This document shows, piece by piece, positions 1 through 8,501 of a DNA stretch of 64,000 bases; position 1 is the stretch's first letter, and each line of letters begins with the position of its first letter. Position numbers and translations under genes: made by a program. Location: the NCBI RefSeq assembly GCF_002904295.1, contig NZ_PPHG01000098.1, positions 62,001 to 126,000 of the forward strand. The letters run 5' to 3'. This DNA comes from Amycolatopsis sp. CA-128772 (GTDB taxonomy: Bacteria > Actinomycetota > Actinomycetes > Mycobacteriales > Pseudonocardiaceae). The notes beneath the pieces are model-generated. The model saw nothing but the letters and a program-made list of their open reading frames with translations, was not told where the DNA came from and made no database searches.

Positions 1-579
1 GACGTCCTCAAGTGCCGGCACGAACTCGCCTGGATCGCCGGCTGCCGGCAGGAGTGGACGGCGGCCGAGAACGGTTACCGGGCGGTCCTCCGCGACAGCG
101 CCGGTGTCCTCGACCCCGACGACCCCGACCTGCTGATCACCCGTCACGAGCTCGGCTGGGCGATCGCGAACCAGGGGCGGTTCGAGGAGGCCCGGGAAGT
201 CCTGCGGGCGGTCCTCGCGGACCGGCTGCTGGTGCTCGGCCCCGGCCACCAGCGAACCCTGGGGACCCGGCACGAACTCGCCTGGATCACCGCCCGGGAA
301 GGCGAGTGGGCCCAGGCCGAAACCGCCTACCGGGAGCTGCTCGACCTGCGGGCGGACCTCCTCGGTGCCGAGCACCCGGAGACGCTCGCCGTCCGTCACG
401 AACTCGCGTGGATCGCCGCCCGTCGCGGCCGGACATTGGAGGCGGTGGCGGCCTACGCGGATGTCCTGGACCGTCGCCGCCGGGTGCTCGGTGAAGATCA
501 CCCGGAAACGCGAGCGACCCGGGAGGCCCTGGAAGAGCTCCGGCGCGGCCGGATCGTCGACGCCCGCCACCCCGTGTGA
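1..579 (+). CDS. TPR-repeat protein, C-terminal part (5' end outside window)
   Basis: The reading frame is open from base 1 to a TGA at 577-579, giving the last 192 residues of a longer protein. It is built of about 42-residue units, each with a signature like RHELAWI-A-x(n)-A-xx-YR-x-L/V-L-x-D followed by LG-xx-HP-xT. Four copies are visible. This is the TPR_10/TPR_12 repeat type common at the C-terminus of actinomycete NB-ARC or caspase-linked TPR proteins; such repeats bind partner proteins. The N-terminal effector or ATPase part is not in the window, so function cannot be assigned. The next gene starts 31 bases downstream on the same strand and could be co-transcribed. Confidence 0.8.
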   Translation, partial: DVLKCRHELAWIAGCRQEWTAAENGYRAVLRDSAGVLDPDDPDLLITRHELGWAIANQGRFEEAREVLRAVLADRLLVLGPGHQRTLGTRHELAWITAREGEWAQAETAYRELLDLRADLLGAEHPETLAVRHELAWIAARRGRTLEAVAAYADVLDRRRRVLGEDHPETRATREALEELRRGRIVDARHPV

Positions 580-610
580 CAGCCGATCATCCCGTTCGAG
601 GAGGTTCACA

Positions 611-1438
611 GTGATCCTGACCGAGCAGCTCACCAACGCGGTCGACGAGCTGGCGCCACCGGATCGTCCGGTCATGGTGCACGCGTCGCTACGCTCCTTC
701 GGCGCGCCGATCGAGGGGGGCGCCGACGCCCTGCTGGACGCGTTGCTGGCCGGTAACCGGACGGTGCTGGTGCCGTCCTTCACCGAACCCCAGTTCGGTG
801 TCGCCCCGCCGGCCGGCCTGCGGCCCGCGCGCAACGGCGTCGACTACGCCGGGTTCCCCGCGACGCCGGTGCCCGGGAACGGGCCCCGGTACACCGCGGA
901 CTGCGGGCTCGTCAACCCGGGACTGGGCGTTCTGCCGGCGGCGGTGATCGGACGGCCCGGCGCGGTGCGGGGCACGCATCCGCTGAACTCGTTCGCCGCA
1001 CTGGGCCCGCTGGCCGACGAGCTGATCCCGGCGCGAGGTCCGTCCGATGTGTACGGTCCGATCTGCGAGCTGGCCGCCCGCGGCGGGCTGATCCTCCTCA
1101 TCGGGGTGGGGCTCGACCGGATGACCGCCCTGCACCTGGCCGAGCAGCAGTCGGGCCGGCGGCTGTTCCTGCGCTGGGCGCGCGGCGCCGACGACCGGGT
1201 CGCCATGGTCGAGGTCGGCTCGTGCTCCGAAGGGTTTCCGCGGCTCGAGCCCGCCCTGCGCGCGCACGCCCGCACGGCCGTCGTCGGCGAGTCGCGCTGG
1301 CGAGCCTTTCCCGCACGGCCGACGCTCGCGACCGCGACCGCGACCATCAGGGCCGACCAGGAGATCACCGGTTGCGCCGACCGCGGCTGCCTGCTGTGCC
1401 GCGACTCGATCGCCGGAGGCCCGATTCCGAGCGGGTGA
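611..1438 (+). CDS. AAC(3)-family aminoglycoside N-acetyltransferase-like protein
   Basis: 275 residues, the usual length for the AAC(3) (Antibiotic_NAT) family, which moves acetyl from acetyl-CoA to the 3-amino group of 2-deoxystreptamine aminoglycosides. Visible family marks are MVHASLRSFG near residue 20, the THPLNSFAALGP block near residue 120, and GLILLIGVG followed by TALHLAE, which matches the acetyl-CoA/antibiotic pocket of the family. The GTG at 611 was chosen because GAGGAGG lies just upstream (about 598-604) and homology begins at once after it; longer in-frame starts would run through the TPR gene. The C-terminus has a cysteine-rich GCxxxxCLLC segment. Whether it gives resistance or acts on another amine is not visible. 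Confidence 0.85.
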   Translation: MILTEQLTNAVDELAPPDRPVMVHASLRSFGAPIEGGADALLDALLAGNRTVLVPSFTEPQFGVAPPAGLRPARNGVDYAGFPATPVPGNGPRYTADCGLVNPGLGVLPAAVIGRPGAVRGTHPLNSFAALGPLADELIPARGPSDVYGPICELAARGGLILLIGVGLDRMTALHLAEQQSGRRLFLRWARGADDRVAMVEVGSCSEGFPRLEPALRAHARTAVVGESRWRAFPARPTLATATATIRADQEITGCADRGCLLCRDSIAGGPIPSG

Positions 1439-1482
1439 CGGTGTTCGCGGGCGCGGAAACCGGGTGACATCAGCGGCGCCGG

Positions 1483-1496
1483 GTGACCCAGGTCAC
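1483..1496. promoter_or_regulatory. Crp-like operator palindrome
   Basis: GTGACCCAGGTCAC is a palindrome with perfect 6-bp arms and a 2-bp centre, followed by another A. It fits the actinomycete Crp box GTG-N6-GNCAC. It lies about 80 bp upstream of the GTG start of the secreted DUF6351 gene, a plausible position for an activator or repressor of that gene. The Crp protein itself is not in the window. Confidence 0.55.
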
Positions 1497-1577
1497 AAAC
1501 AACCTCGGACCGCAGGTGCTATACCGGCACCTGCCGGTGTCGCGACGACGCGATGCCCCGAGCGAGCGGAGTGTCTG

Positions 1578-3680
1578 GTGGCGAACCGTGCTTTGCGCTC
1601 ATCCGCCGTGGTCGTGGCCCTCGCCGTACCCGTTCTCCTGCCGGGGATCGCCTCGGCCGGAGCCTCGCCGGGGCGGCCGCTGACGATCGAGACGGTGTCG
1701 AACCCGCGGCCGGCGCTCGTCAGCGGGGGACAGGTGCTGGTCAAGGTCGTCCCGCCGGAAGGCGCGCAGGTCCGAGTCGGCGCCAACGGGCACGACGTCA
1801 CGTCGGTTTTCCACGCCCAGCCGGACGGCAGCCTGCTCGGCCTGGTGACCGGTCTGCGCAACGGTGTCAACGACCTGAGCGCCCGGGCGCGCGGGCATGG
1901 CTCCGGCCAGCGGGCGAGCCTGCGCGTCACCAACCACCCGGGCACCGGGCCGGTCTTCTCCGGCGCGCAGCAGCTGCCGTTCTACTGCGAGACCCAGGCG
2001 TTCGGCCTGCCCGCGGCGACGCAGCCGCTCTGCAGCGCGCCGGCCCAGGTGAGCTACCAGTACCGGACGACCGCCGGGGCGTTCGCGCCGCTGGCCGACC
2101 CGGCGGCCCGGCCTGCGGACCTCGCGACGGCCACGGTCGGCGGCCGCCCGGTGCCGTACGTGGTCCGCGTCGAACGCGGCACGATCGATCGCGCCGTCTA
2201 CGAAATAGCGGCGCTCTACGACGGCACGCCGTCGCCGACCGCGCCGGACCGCGGCTGGAACGGGAAGCTGGTCTACACCTTCGGCGGCGGCTGCAACGCG
2301 GGCTACCACCAGGGCAGCGCGACCGGCGGGGTGGTCAACGACCTGTTCCTGGGCCGGGGCTACGGCGTCGCGTCGTCGACGCTCAACGTGCTCGACACCA
2401 ACTGCAGCCCGATCATCTCGGCCGAAGCGGCGATGATGGTCAAGGAGCACTTCGCCGAAACCTACGGCCCGATCGCCCACACCATCGGCTGGGGCGGCTC
2501 GGGCGGGGCGATCCAGCAGTACGACATCGCCGAGAACTACCCCGGCATCGTCGACGGCATCATCCCCGGCGTCTCGTTCCCCGACCCGCTGAGCGTGGGC
2601 GGCCCGGTGTCGGACTGCCGTCTGCTCGAGCGGTACTTCGCCGGGCCGGGCGCGTCGTTCACCGCGGCGCAGAAGCAGGCCGTCGCGGGGTTCGCCAGCT
2701 ACGACAGCTGCATCTCCTGGGACAAGACCTTCGCCAGCCGCGCCACCGCGACCGGCAGCTGCAACGCGGCCATCCCGGTGGCGGCGCGGTGGGATCCGGT
2801 CGCCAACCCGGGCGGGGTGAAGTGCAACTCCAACGAGCAGCTGGTCAACCAGCTCGGGCGGGACCCGGAGACCGGGTTCGTGCGCAGCACGCTCGACACC
2901 ACCGGCGTCCAGTACGGCCTGGCCGCGCTGCGGGCCGGGACGATCACCGCGGCCCAGTTCGCCGACCTGAACGCGAACATCGGCGGCCTCGACCACACCG
3001 GAACGCCGGTGCCGCAACGGATCGCGGCCGACCCGAAGGCCCTGGAAGCGGTGTACGCCGACGGCATCCTCAATGCGGCGTCGCAGGGCTTGCGGGAAAC
3101 GCCGATCATCGACCAGCGGACCGACCTCGACCTCGCCGGGTTCGGCAACGACATCCACACCACCGAGTGGTCCTACGTCCTGCGCCAACGGCTCCTGCGG
3201 GCCAACGGCACGGCGGGCAACCAGATCATCATCGAAAACCACGCCACCCCCGCCGAAGCGGCGGCCGCCAGTGCCTACGAGCTCGACGCGATGGACCGCT
3301 GGCTCACCGCGATCGACGCCGACCGTTCGCACCGCAGCCGTCAGCAGAAGGTGCTGGCGAACCGGCCGGGCGACCTTGGCGACGGCTGCTACCTCTCGGC
3401 CGCGTCGCGGATCACCGAGAAGCTGACGTACCCGGCGAGCGGCCAGTGCGGCGCGCGGTACCCGGTGGCGGCCAACACCCGGCTGGTCGCGGGTGAGCGA
3501 CTCACCCTCGACGTGCTGAAGTGCCGGCTGAAGCCGCTCGACTTCCGCGACTACCCGGTCACCTTCACCGCGGCGGACCGGCAGCGGCTGCGCGCGGCGT
3601 TCCCCGGCGGCGTGTGCGACTACAGCCGTCCGGGCGTCGGGCAGCGCGCCCCGATCGGGACCTGGCTGAGCTATCGGTGA
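1578..3680 (+). CDS. secreted DUF6351-family protein, alpha/beta-hydrolase-like
   Basis: About 700 residues. The GTG at 1578 follows GGAG at 1568-1571 and opens a clear Sec signal peptide: basic start, a hydrophobic run of valine, alanine and leucine, then ASA at about residue 27. The longer in-frame ORF from 1464 would bury that signal. The mature protein matches the DUF6351 pattern: paired cysteines, a long central domain, and GWGGSGGAIQQYD around residue 304, where Ser308 sits in a G-x-S-x-G nucleophile elbow, followed by YPGIVDGIIPG. This resembles tannase/feruloyl-esterase-like hydrolases, so an extracellular esterase role is likely but the substrate is unknown. A Crp-like palindrome upstream suggests catabolite-type control. 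Confidence 0.8.
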   Translation: MANRALRSSAVVVALAVPVLLPGIASAGASPGRPLTIETVSNPRPALVSGGQVLVKVVPPEGAQVRVGANGHDVTSVFHAQPDGSLLGLVTGLRNGVNDLSARARGHGSGQRASLRVTNHPGTGPVFSGAQQLPFYCETQAFGLPAATQPLCSAPAQVSYQYRTTAGAFAPLADPAARPADLATATVGGRPVPYVVRVERGTIDRAVYEIAALYDGTPSPTAPDRGWNGKLVYTFGGGCNAGYHQGSATGGVVNDLFLGRGYGVASSTLNVLDTNCSPIISAEAAMMVKEHFAETYGPIAHTIGWGGSGGAIQQYDIAENYPGIVDGIIPGVSFPDPLSVGGPVSDCRLLERYFAGPGASFTAAQKQAVAGFASYDSCISWDKTFASRATATGSCNAAIPVAARWDPVANPGGVKCNSNEQLVNQLGRDPETGFVRSTLDTTGVQYGLAALRAGTITAAQFADLNANIGGLDHTGTPVPQRIAADPKALEAVYADGILNAASQGLRETPIIDQRTDLDLAGFGNDIHTTEWSYVLRQRLLRANGTAGNQIIIENHATPAEAAAASAYELDAMDRWLTAIDADRSHRSRQQKVLANRPGDLGDGCYLSAASRITEKLTYPASGQCGARYPVAANTRLVAGERLTLDVLKCRLKPLDFRDYPVTFTAADRQRLRAAFPGGVCDYSRPGVGQRAPIGTWLSYR

Positions 3681-3699
3681 GCGGGGCTGCCTCCGGCCT

Positions 3700-3738
3700 C
3701 CCGGGTGCCCAGCCTGCCGACAAGGCCGGACACCCGGG
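3700..3738. terminator. hairpin between convergent genes
   Basis: CCCGGGTG at 3700-3707 pairs perfectly with CACCCGGG at 3731-3738 around a 23-base loop. It sits in the 66-bp gap between the DUF6351 gene and the convergent RsbW-like gene, where a bidirectional terminator is expected. There is no U-run, which is usual for actinomycetes. The long loop makes this only a moderate candidate. Confidence 0.4.
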
Positions 3739-3746
3739 CCGCGATG

Positions 3747-4172
3747 TCATCCGCGAGCGGACGGGTCCGCGGGGCTGAGGTCGAGCTCGGCCCAGACGGT
3801 CTTCCCGGTGGGCCGTTGCCACTGGCCCCAGGTCACGCTGGTGGCGGCGACCAGCTTGAGCCCGTGCCCGCCGTCGGCCGAAGGCGGCCGCGAGCAGGCC
3901 GGGTCGACGCAGGTGTCGTCGACTTCCACGGAGAGCCAGTCACGTTTGCGCAGCAGGCGCACCTGCCGGGGTGGCGTCCCGTGCCGGAGGGCGTTGGACG
4001 TCAGCTCGTCGACCACCAAGAGCGCGTCGATCCGCTGTTCTTCGGGCAGATCCTGCAGCAGCCGGTCGGCCCAGGCGCGCACCCTGCCCAGCTCGGCGAG
4101 GTCGTCGGCGAGCTCGAGGGCGATCACGCGCAGCGAGTCGTCGGCGTGCGTGGTCTGCTGTTCGGTCGGCAT
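3747..4172 (-). CDS. RsbW-like ATP-binding anti-sigma factor / serine kinase
   Basis: 141 residues, a single HATPase_c domain as in stand-alone RsbW/SpoIIAB-like kinases of actinomycetes. The N-box VVDELTSNALRHG (Glu56, Asn60) binds Mg-ATP, and the glycine-rich lid GGHGLKLVA is near residue 102. Family members hold a sigma factor or phosphorylate a STAS antagonist. Neither partner is adjacent here, but a fused SpoIIE/STAS protein at 56.1 kb and a second lone HATPase at 54.0 kb share the window. The ATG at 4172 has an AGGAAGG sequence upstream at a slightly long distance. The region between G1 and the lid holds two cysteines. Confidence 0.85.
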   Translation of the reverse strand: MPTEQQTTHADDSLRVIALELADDLAELGRVRAWADRLLQDLPEEQRIDALLVVDELTSNALRHGTPPRQVRLLRKRDWLSVEVDDTCVDPACSRPPSADGGHGLKLVAATSVTWGQWQRPTGKTVWAELDLSPADPSARG

Positions 4173-4283
4173 CGGGGCGGAACCCTTCCTGAGCTGCGGC
4201 TCCGGACTGTTCCGCGGAGCCGATCTCGGGCCTGGTTACCCCATCATGCGGCGGTGAACCGGCGGCTGTACGCAGATCCGCCC

Positions 4284-4896
4284 TTAGTGGCCTTGCTGCG
4301 AAGCGGCGGCGTGGGCGCCGAGGTCGTCGAGCGTCAGCGGGTGCTTGGGCGGGTGCTCGAGGACCGTCCGGCGGGTGACGACCTGGTCGGCGCCGACGTG
4401 CAGCAGGTGGCCGGGCTGCAGGTCCTGCCAGCCGGGGTCTTCGTCCATCCGTTCACTGGCGACGACGACGGCCCGGTGGTGGGCTAGCGGCCCGGATGCG
4501 GCCGGCGGCGCTGGCGTGTTCGAGGTGGCGGTCGCCGTGCGGGCCGCCGGGGGCGCGGTGCAGGACGTAGAGGTCGTGGATTTCGGGGTAGCGCAGCGCC
4601 CAGAGTTCGGTGGGGGTGGTGAGGACGAGGTCGAGGGCGTAGACCGGCAGGAGGGCGGCGGCCCACCGGGCGGCGGCGCCGATCCCCGCGCCGACGTCGC
4701 CGCCGTGGGCGTCGATTTCCCGGGTGACGAGGGCGAAGAACCGCTCGGAGTCGGTGTCGCCTTCGACGAGGTCGCGGTAGTCGCCCAGCAGGTCTTCCAG
4801 GGCGGGGAGGTCACCGATGACGCCGTTGTGGGCGAAGAGGCGGTCGTGCTGGACGAAGGGGTGGGTGTTGGCGGGTTCGAGGCCGCCGGTGGAGGC
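4284..4896 (-). pseudogene. class II glutamine amidotransferase, 5'-truncated and frameshifted
   Basis: Two minus-strand frames together reconstruct the C-terminal two thirds of a class II (Ntn-type) glutamine amidotransferase. The first carries GLEPANTHPF, LFAHNGVIGDL, GDTDSERFFALVTREI and TPTELWALRYPEIHDLY. Near 4490 the frame changes and the family continues as AVVVASERMDEDPGW and LTLDDLGAHAAAS, ending at the TAA at 4284-4286. The N-terminal third with the catalytic Cys2 is missing: homology stops at about 4896, where sequence of an unrelated hydrolase begins on the other strand. It is therefore a non-functional remnant, created by a deletion that fused two genes tail to body. Confidence 0.85.
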
Positions 4897-5289
4897 TTGG
4901 CGTTCACGGTCACCGGCTCGTCGGGTTCGTTCGTGACGTTCGGCGGCGACCGCTGGAGCGACTTCGCGGGCAACGGTATCGGCTACAACCAGCGGCTGCC
5001 GGTGACGTGGTCGGTGGGGCAGGGAAACCACTACGTCCTCAACCCGGGTGCGAAGGCCGATCGGGTGGCGCAGAACGATCTGGCCGGCTGGAGCACCACG
5101 GGTGGTGCGGTGAACAGCACCAAGCAGAGTGGCCACAGTGGACGGTGGGCGTTCGCGCAGAGTTCGACGAAGGTGACCGTCTCCGGCATCGCGGTGACGA
5201 ACGGGTCGATCCAGGTGGGCGTGTTCTCCGACGCGAACGCGGGCAACTGGGTGAACGTCGACGACTTCGGCCTGGTCCAGAACCGCTGA
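4897..5289 (+). pseudogene. C-terminal fragment of a secreted GH43-like glycoside hydrolase
   Basis: From about 4897 to the TGA at 5287-5289 the plus strand encodes roughly 130 residues with no start of their own. The segment has VTFGGDRWSDFAGNGIGYNQRLPV, seen at the end of the catalytic propeller of GH43-type enzymes, then a beta-sandwich tail with YVLNPGAKADRVAQ, GWSTTGGAVNSTKQSG and NAGNWVNVDDFGLVQ, typical of a C-terminal carbohydrate-binding module. The catalytic part is gone. The GH43 assignment is from memory of the motif pattern and is moderate. A good hairpin follows the stop, so the 3' end of the original gene is preserved. Confidence 0.7.
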
Positions 5290-5290
5290 C

Positions 5291-5315
5291 CCCGGCGGGC
5301 TCCTGTCCCGCCGGG
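5291..5315 (+). terminator. hairpin terminator after the glycoside hydrolase fragment
   Basis: CCCGGCGGG at 5291-5299 and CCCGCCGGG at 5307-5315 form a perfect 9-bp G+C stem with a 7-base loop, starting one base after the TGA of the fragment. There is no T-run. It also separates that remnant from the VOC gene downstream. Confidence 0.6.
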
Positions 5316-5400
5316 CGGCAAGTTCGGGAGCAGCTGGACGGCTCCGGCAAGTAGGATTGCCGCTCGGGAGGGCGTTCCCGACACTCGCCGAGGAGAACCG

Positions 5401-5742
5401 ATGCCCGCGATCCACCACGTGTCCGTCGTCGTCGACAACCTGGAAGAGGCCGCCGGGTTCTACGAACGGGCGCTGGGCTTCCGGCGCCGCACCGACCGTC
5501 CGGGCGCCCTCGGCCCGGGCGCCTGGCTGAACGTCGGCGACCAGCAGCTCCACCTGATCGAGGGCACCCCGCCGCCGGCGTGCGGCCAGCACTTCGCGGT
5601 GTTCGTCGACGACCTGGACACCGAGATCCGGAGGCTGCGCGCCGAGGGCGTCGACGTCAGCGACCCGGCCCCGATCGGAACCATGCGGCAGGCCTTCCTC
5701 ACCGATCCGGCCGGGAACGCGATCGAACTCCACGGCAAGTAG
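5401..5742 (+). CDS. VOC-superfamily glyoxalase-like protein
   Basis: 113 residues, one complete two-module vicinal oxygen chelate fold. His6 in HHVSVVVD starts the first beta strand, HLIEG follows near residue 50, HFAVFVDD opens the second module, and the chain ends TDPAGNAIELHGK with the usual glutamate. These are the positions of the metal ligands in glyoxalase I-like enzymes, so a metal-dependent lyase or isomerase is plausible; the substrate is not visible. GAGGAG lies a few bases before the ATG at 5401. It stands alone, convergent with the lipoprotein gene; a perfect 14-bp palindrome, GTGGCAATTGCCAC (5778-5791), lies between the two. Confidence 0.8.
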   Translation: MPAIHHVSVVVDNLEEAAGFYERALGFRRRTDRPGALGPGAWLNVGDQQLHLIEGTPPPACGQHFAVFVDDLDTEIRRLRAEGVDVSDPAPIGTMRQAFLTDPAGNAIELHGK

Positions 5743-5823
5743 GTCCACGCCAGCCGGCCCGTGCGAGCGCGCAGTGGGTGGCAATTGCCACGGCGCACCC
5801 CTCACGGGCACGTTCGGACGCGA

Positions 5824-6348
5824 TCAGCTGCCCAGCGCCACCTGGTACTGCTTCGCCTGGTCCGGTGTCAGGAACCGCGACACCCTGACCAGGACACCAC
5901 CCTTGACGTAGTCGTACTCTCCGACCGCGGGCAGTCCTTTCGCCACCGCCTGGATGAAGTCCATCCGTGCTTTGGCGGCCTCTTCGGTGCTGAACACCTC
6001 CACCGAGCCGCCGCGCTCGACTGCGTCCTCCTTGAGGTACTCGACGTCGTCGGACTTCACGCGCGAGTCCCCGAACGCCGTCTTCGAGCTGTACCCGTTC
6101 GGGCGGCCGAGCAGGTGGTTCGGGTCGTCCTCCGCCGTGTAAGTCTTGATCAGCTTCAGCGTAGCGATCTTCGCACCGAGCGTGTTCGTGACGTCGTCGG
6201 CCGTCTTCGGCGTATCGCCGTTCTCTGCAGGGGCAACGACGCCGGCAGCGTCGGTCGACGTCGGCGAGCCGCCCCCGGTGCTGCACGCGGCTGACGAGAG
6301 CACAGCCAACGCAAGGGGAACGACCAGGACGGTACGACGGATGTTCAC
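5824..6348 (-). CDS. small secreted lipoprotein of unknown function
   Basis: 174 residues from a GTG at 6348, preceded on its strand by GGAGGGG a few bases upstream; longer in-frame starts add only unlikely sequence. The N-terminus is a lipoprotein signal: arginines at positions 4-5, a hydrophobic stretch, then LSSAAC with the lipidated Cys22, followed by a serine/threonine/glycine linker. The mature domain, about 130 residues, contains LIKTYTAEDDPNHLLGRPNGYSSKTAF, with charge-rich helices after it, resembling uncharacterised actinobacterial lipoproteins. No catalytic motif is seen. It should sit on the outer face of the membrane. Base composition is a little less G+C-rich than the neighbours. 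Confidence 0.8.
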   Translation of the reverse strand: MNIRRTVLVVPLALAVLSSAACSTGGGSPTSTDAAGVVAPAENGDTPKTADDVTNTLGAKIATLKLIKTYTAEDDPNHLLGRPNGYSSKTAFGDSRVKSDDVEYLKEDAVERGGSVEVFSTEEAAKARMDFIQAVAKGLPAVGEYDYVKGGVLVRVSRFLTPDQAKQYQVALGS

Positions 6349-6572
6349 AAACCCCTCCAGCTTGATGGCGGCCAACGCCAGTGATGTCTCGCCGGACAGA
6401 TCGTTTGTTACGGCAAGCAATGAACTCGTGACCATGGCGCCCGGCGGCGTTCGCCGTCGGGCGGGTTCGACCTGCACAGCGACGCAGCGGGTAGTCGTCC
6501 CTGTTGCCTTGGAGGGCTATGGCTGACGAGCTTCGAAAGCCCCTGTGAAAAATCGTGGACGCCTGGCGGACG

Positions 6573-8347
6573 TCAACCGGCGAGGTATGGTCCACGCAAG
6601 TTCGCGCGAATCTCGGCAGCGCGAGGCAGGTCGAATATTTCGTACACCTCCAGCGCCTTCTCCCAGCACGCCTCCGCGCGTTGGCGGTCACCCAGCTCGA
6701 CGAGTAAATCCGCCATGACGTCGAGGAGCCTGCCGATACCCCTGGGGTGAACACGGCGCTTGTTGAGCTGCGAAAGAGCGGCGTTGCCGATCTCCACAGC
6801 TTCCGCGGGCCGGCCCTGGAGCTGGCACGTCAAGGCGAAGTGCTGGGGGCAGGCGAGCTCGATGCCTTCGACGTCGCCGGCACGCTCGCGCAGCATCCGT
6901 TCCCGTCCGGCGTGGTGGAGGGCTTGCTGGTGATTGCCGAGATGGGCATGGGCGTCGCTGAGGTTGCCCTCGATGACACCCTCCATGCGCCCGTGCTGAT
7001 ATCCGGAACTCAACGGAAGAGCTTTGTTCAGGTGGCCGACGGCGTCGGTGTAGCGACGCTGGGTGAGACTGATCAGAGCCAGCGTGTTGAGTGCCCACGA
7101 CATGAGTGATCGTTCGCTGAAGCGCTCGGCCAGCGCCAGCCCCTTTTCGGCCACTTCGATCGCTCGGTCGGCGTCGCGCTCCGGCATGTCCCAGAGGAAC
7201 TCGGCCAATTGGCAAAGCAAGTGCGCTTCGACCGACTCATCGCGGCTGCGTTGTGCCGCGTTCACGGTCGCCTCGACGACATCGACGAGGTCTGTCCACC
7301 GGCCTCGGCGGGTGAAGATCCCCGCTGTCCGTACAGCAACATCACGGTCAGCTTGAGGAGCGCTGCGTTCGTCAAGCTCCACCGCAGGACTGCGGACACG
7401 TTCGCGGCTTCGTCGTTCCACCAGGCCGTGACGTCGTCGATCGAAGAGAAGGACAATATGGGCAGGTCGTTATCGGCTCTCGGAAGAGGTCGGCCGAGGA
7501 CGGCGGGTGCGTGACCAGCTTGGCCGTCGCCACCTGCTTGGCGTACCACTCGACCAGCCGCCGCTCTGCCTGATCGCGCTCGGCTCGGGTGCTCTCGAGA
7601 CGGTGCTGATATCCGGGCCCGGGATGAGGCCCAGCAGGCGGAACAGCCGCGCCGTGGAGACGTCGAGCATGCGGTACGAGCTGTCGAAGATCGCACGAAC
7701 CGCAACTTCTTCGTCGTCGGGCATCCTCAGGCTGTCCAGGCTGGTTTGTTCGTCGGCCAGTTCCGCGATCAGGTCGGCGACGGTGAGGTCACCTTCGGCG
7801 AGGCGAGCTGCCGCGATGCGCAGGGCCAAGGGCAGTCTCGCGCACAGCCTGATGAGGTCGTCCACCTGGCCGGGGTTCGCCGCGGAGAACGCGGGGCCGG
7901 CCAGTGTCCTGAGCATGCTGCCTGCCTCGTCCGAACTCATGAGGTCCAGGGCTTCACCCGGAGCCAAGGGATCGCCGGGCCCGTATCCGCGAAGGTTGAC
8001 GAAGAGGCTCCCGTCGGGGAACTGCTGCTCGACTCGGCGCGCCCAGTGCAGAGCAAGCATCGTCTTCCCGACGCCGCCGGTTCCATCGACCGCGGTGATC
8101 ACCACGGTTCCGGACGGACGTCCTGGCGGTTCGCTGGAAGCTGCGCGTCGAGGAACGCCAGTTGTTCCTGCCGGCCCGTGAATCCCGGCGTGGCGGGCGG
8201 AAGCTGCCGGGGCACGGCGGGTGCCGACCACCACCGATTCGTTCCGGTGACCGACATCTGATGGATCGTTCCCGCCTGTACCACTGAGCCCAGATCGCGG
8301 CCGTCGACGAGATTTTCCGTACGGGCACTGATCGGGTCCGCGGGCAT
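6573..8347 (-). pseudogene. NB-ARC / TPR transcriptional regulator, multiply frameshifted
   Basis: Pieces of one NB-ARC-TPR protein lie in order on the minus strand but in changing frames. The start (ATG at 8347, GAGAGG upstream) gives VPRQLPPATPGFTGRQEQLAFLD. Near 8110 the frame shifts to TAVDGTGGVGKTMLALHWARR (P-loop) and on through LPLALRIAAARL and FRLLGLIPGPDIST. There about 80 residues of the usual winged-helix/linker region are missing and another frame continues with ERRLVEWYAKQVATAKLV. Further shifts near 7480 and 7370 lead to the TPR region, which is intact to the TAA/TGA at 6573: LCQLAEFLWDMPERDADRAIEVAEKGL and several TPRs. At least three frameshifts plus a deletion mean no full protein can be made, though the TPR part (from about 7421) is still open. 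Confidence 0.85.
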
Positions 8348-8501
8348 TGATAACACCTCTCTGGTGATGTCTGAATCGGCCCTGCGCTGAAGTGCACAAG
8401 CTGTCTGACGGACGGCGCCGGCGTGGTCTCGGCGACGACCTCCATGCCGGCCTGTGCGACGATCTGCAGGAACCCCGGACCGGACGAAGGAGCCTCGACC
8501 C

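Noticed and set aside
5778..5791. GTGGCAATTGCCAC palindrome as an operator
   Set aside because: It lies between two convergent gene ends, where no promoter is expected; more likely part of a weak terminator, so not listed as a regulatory site.
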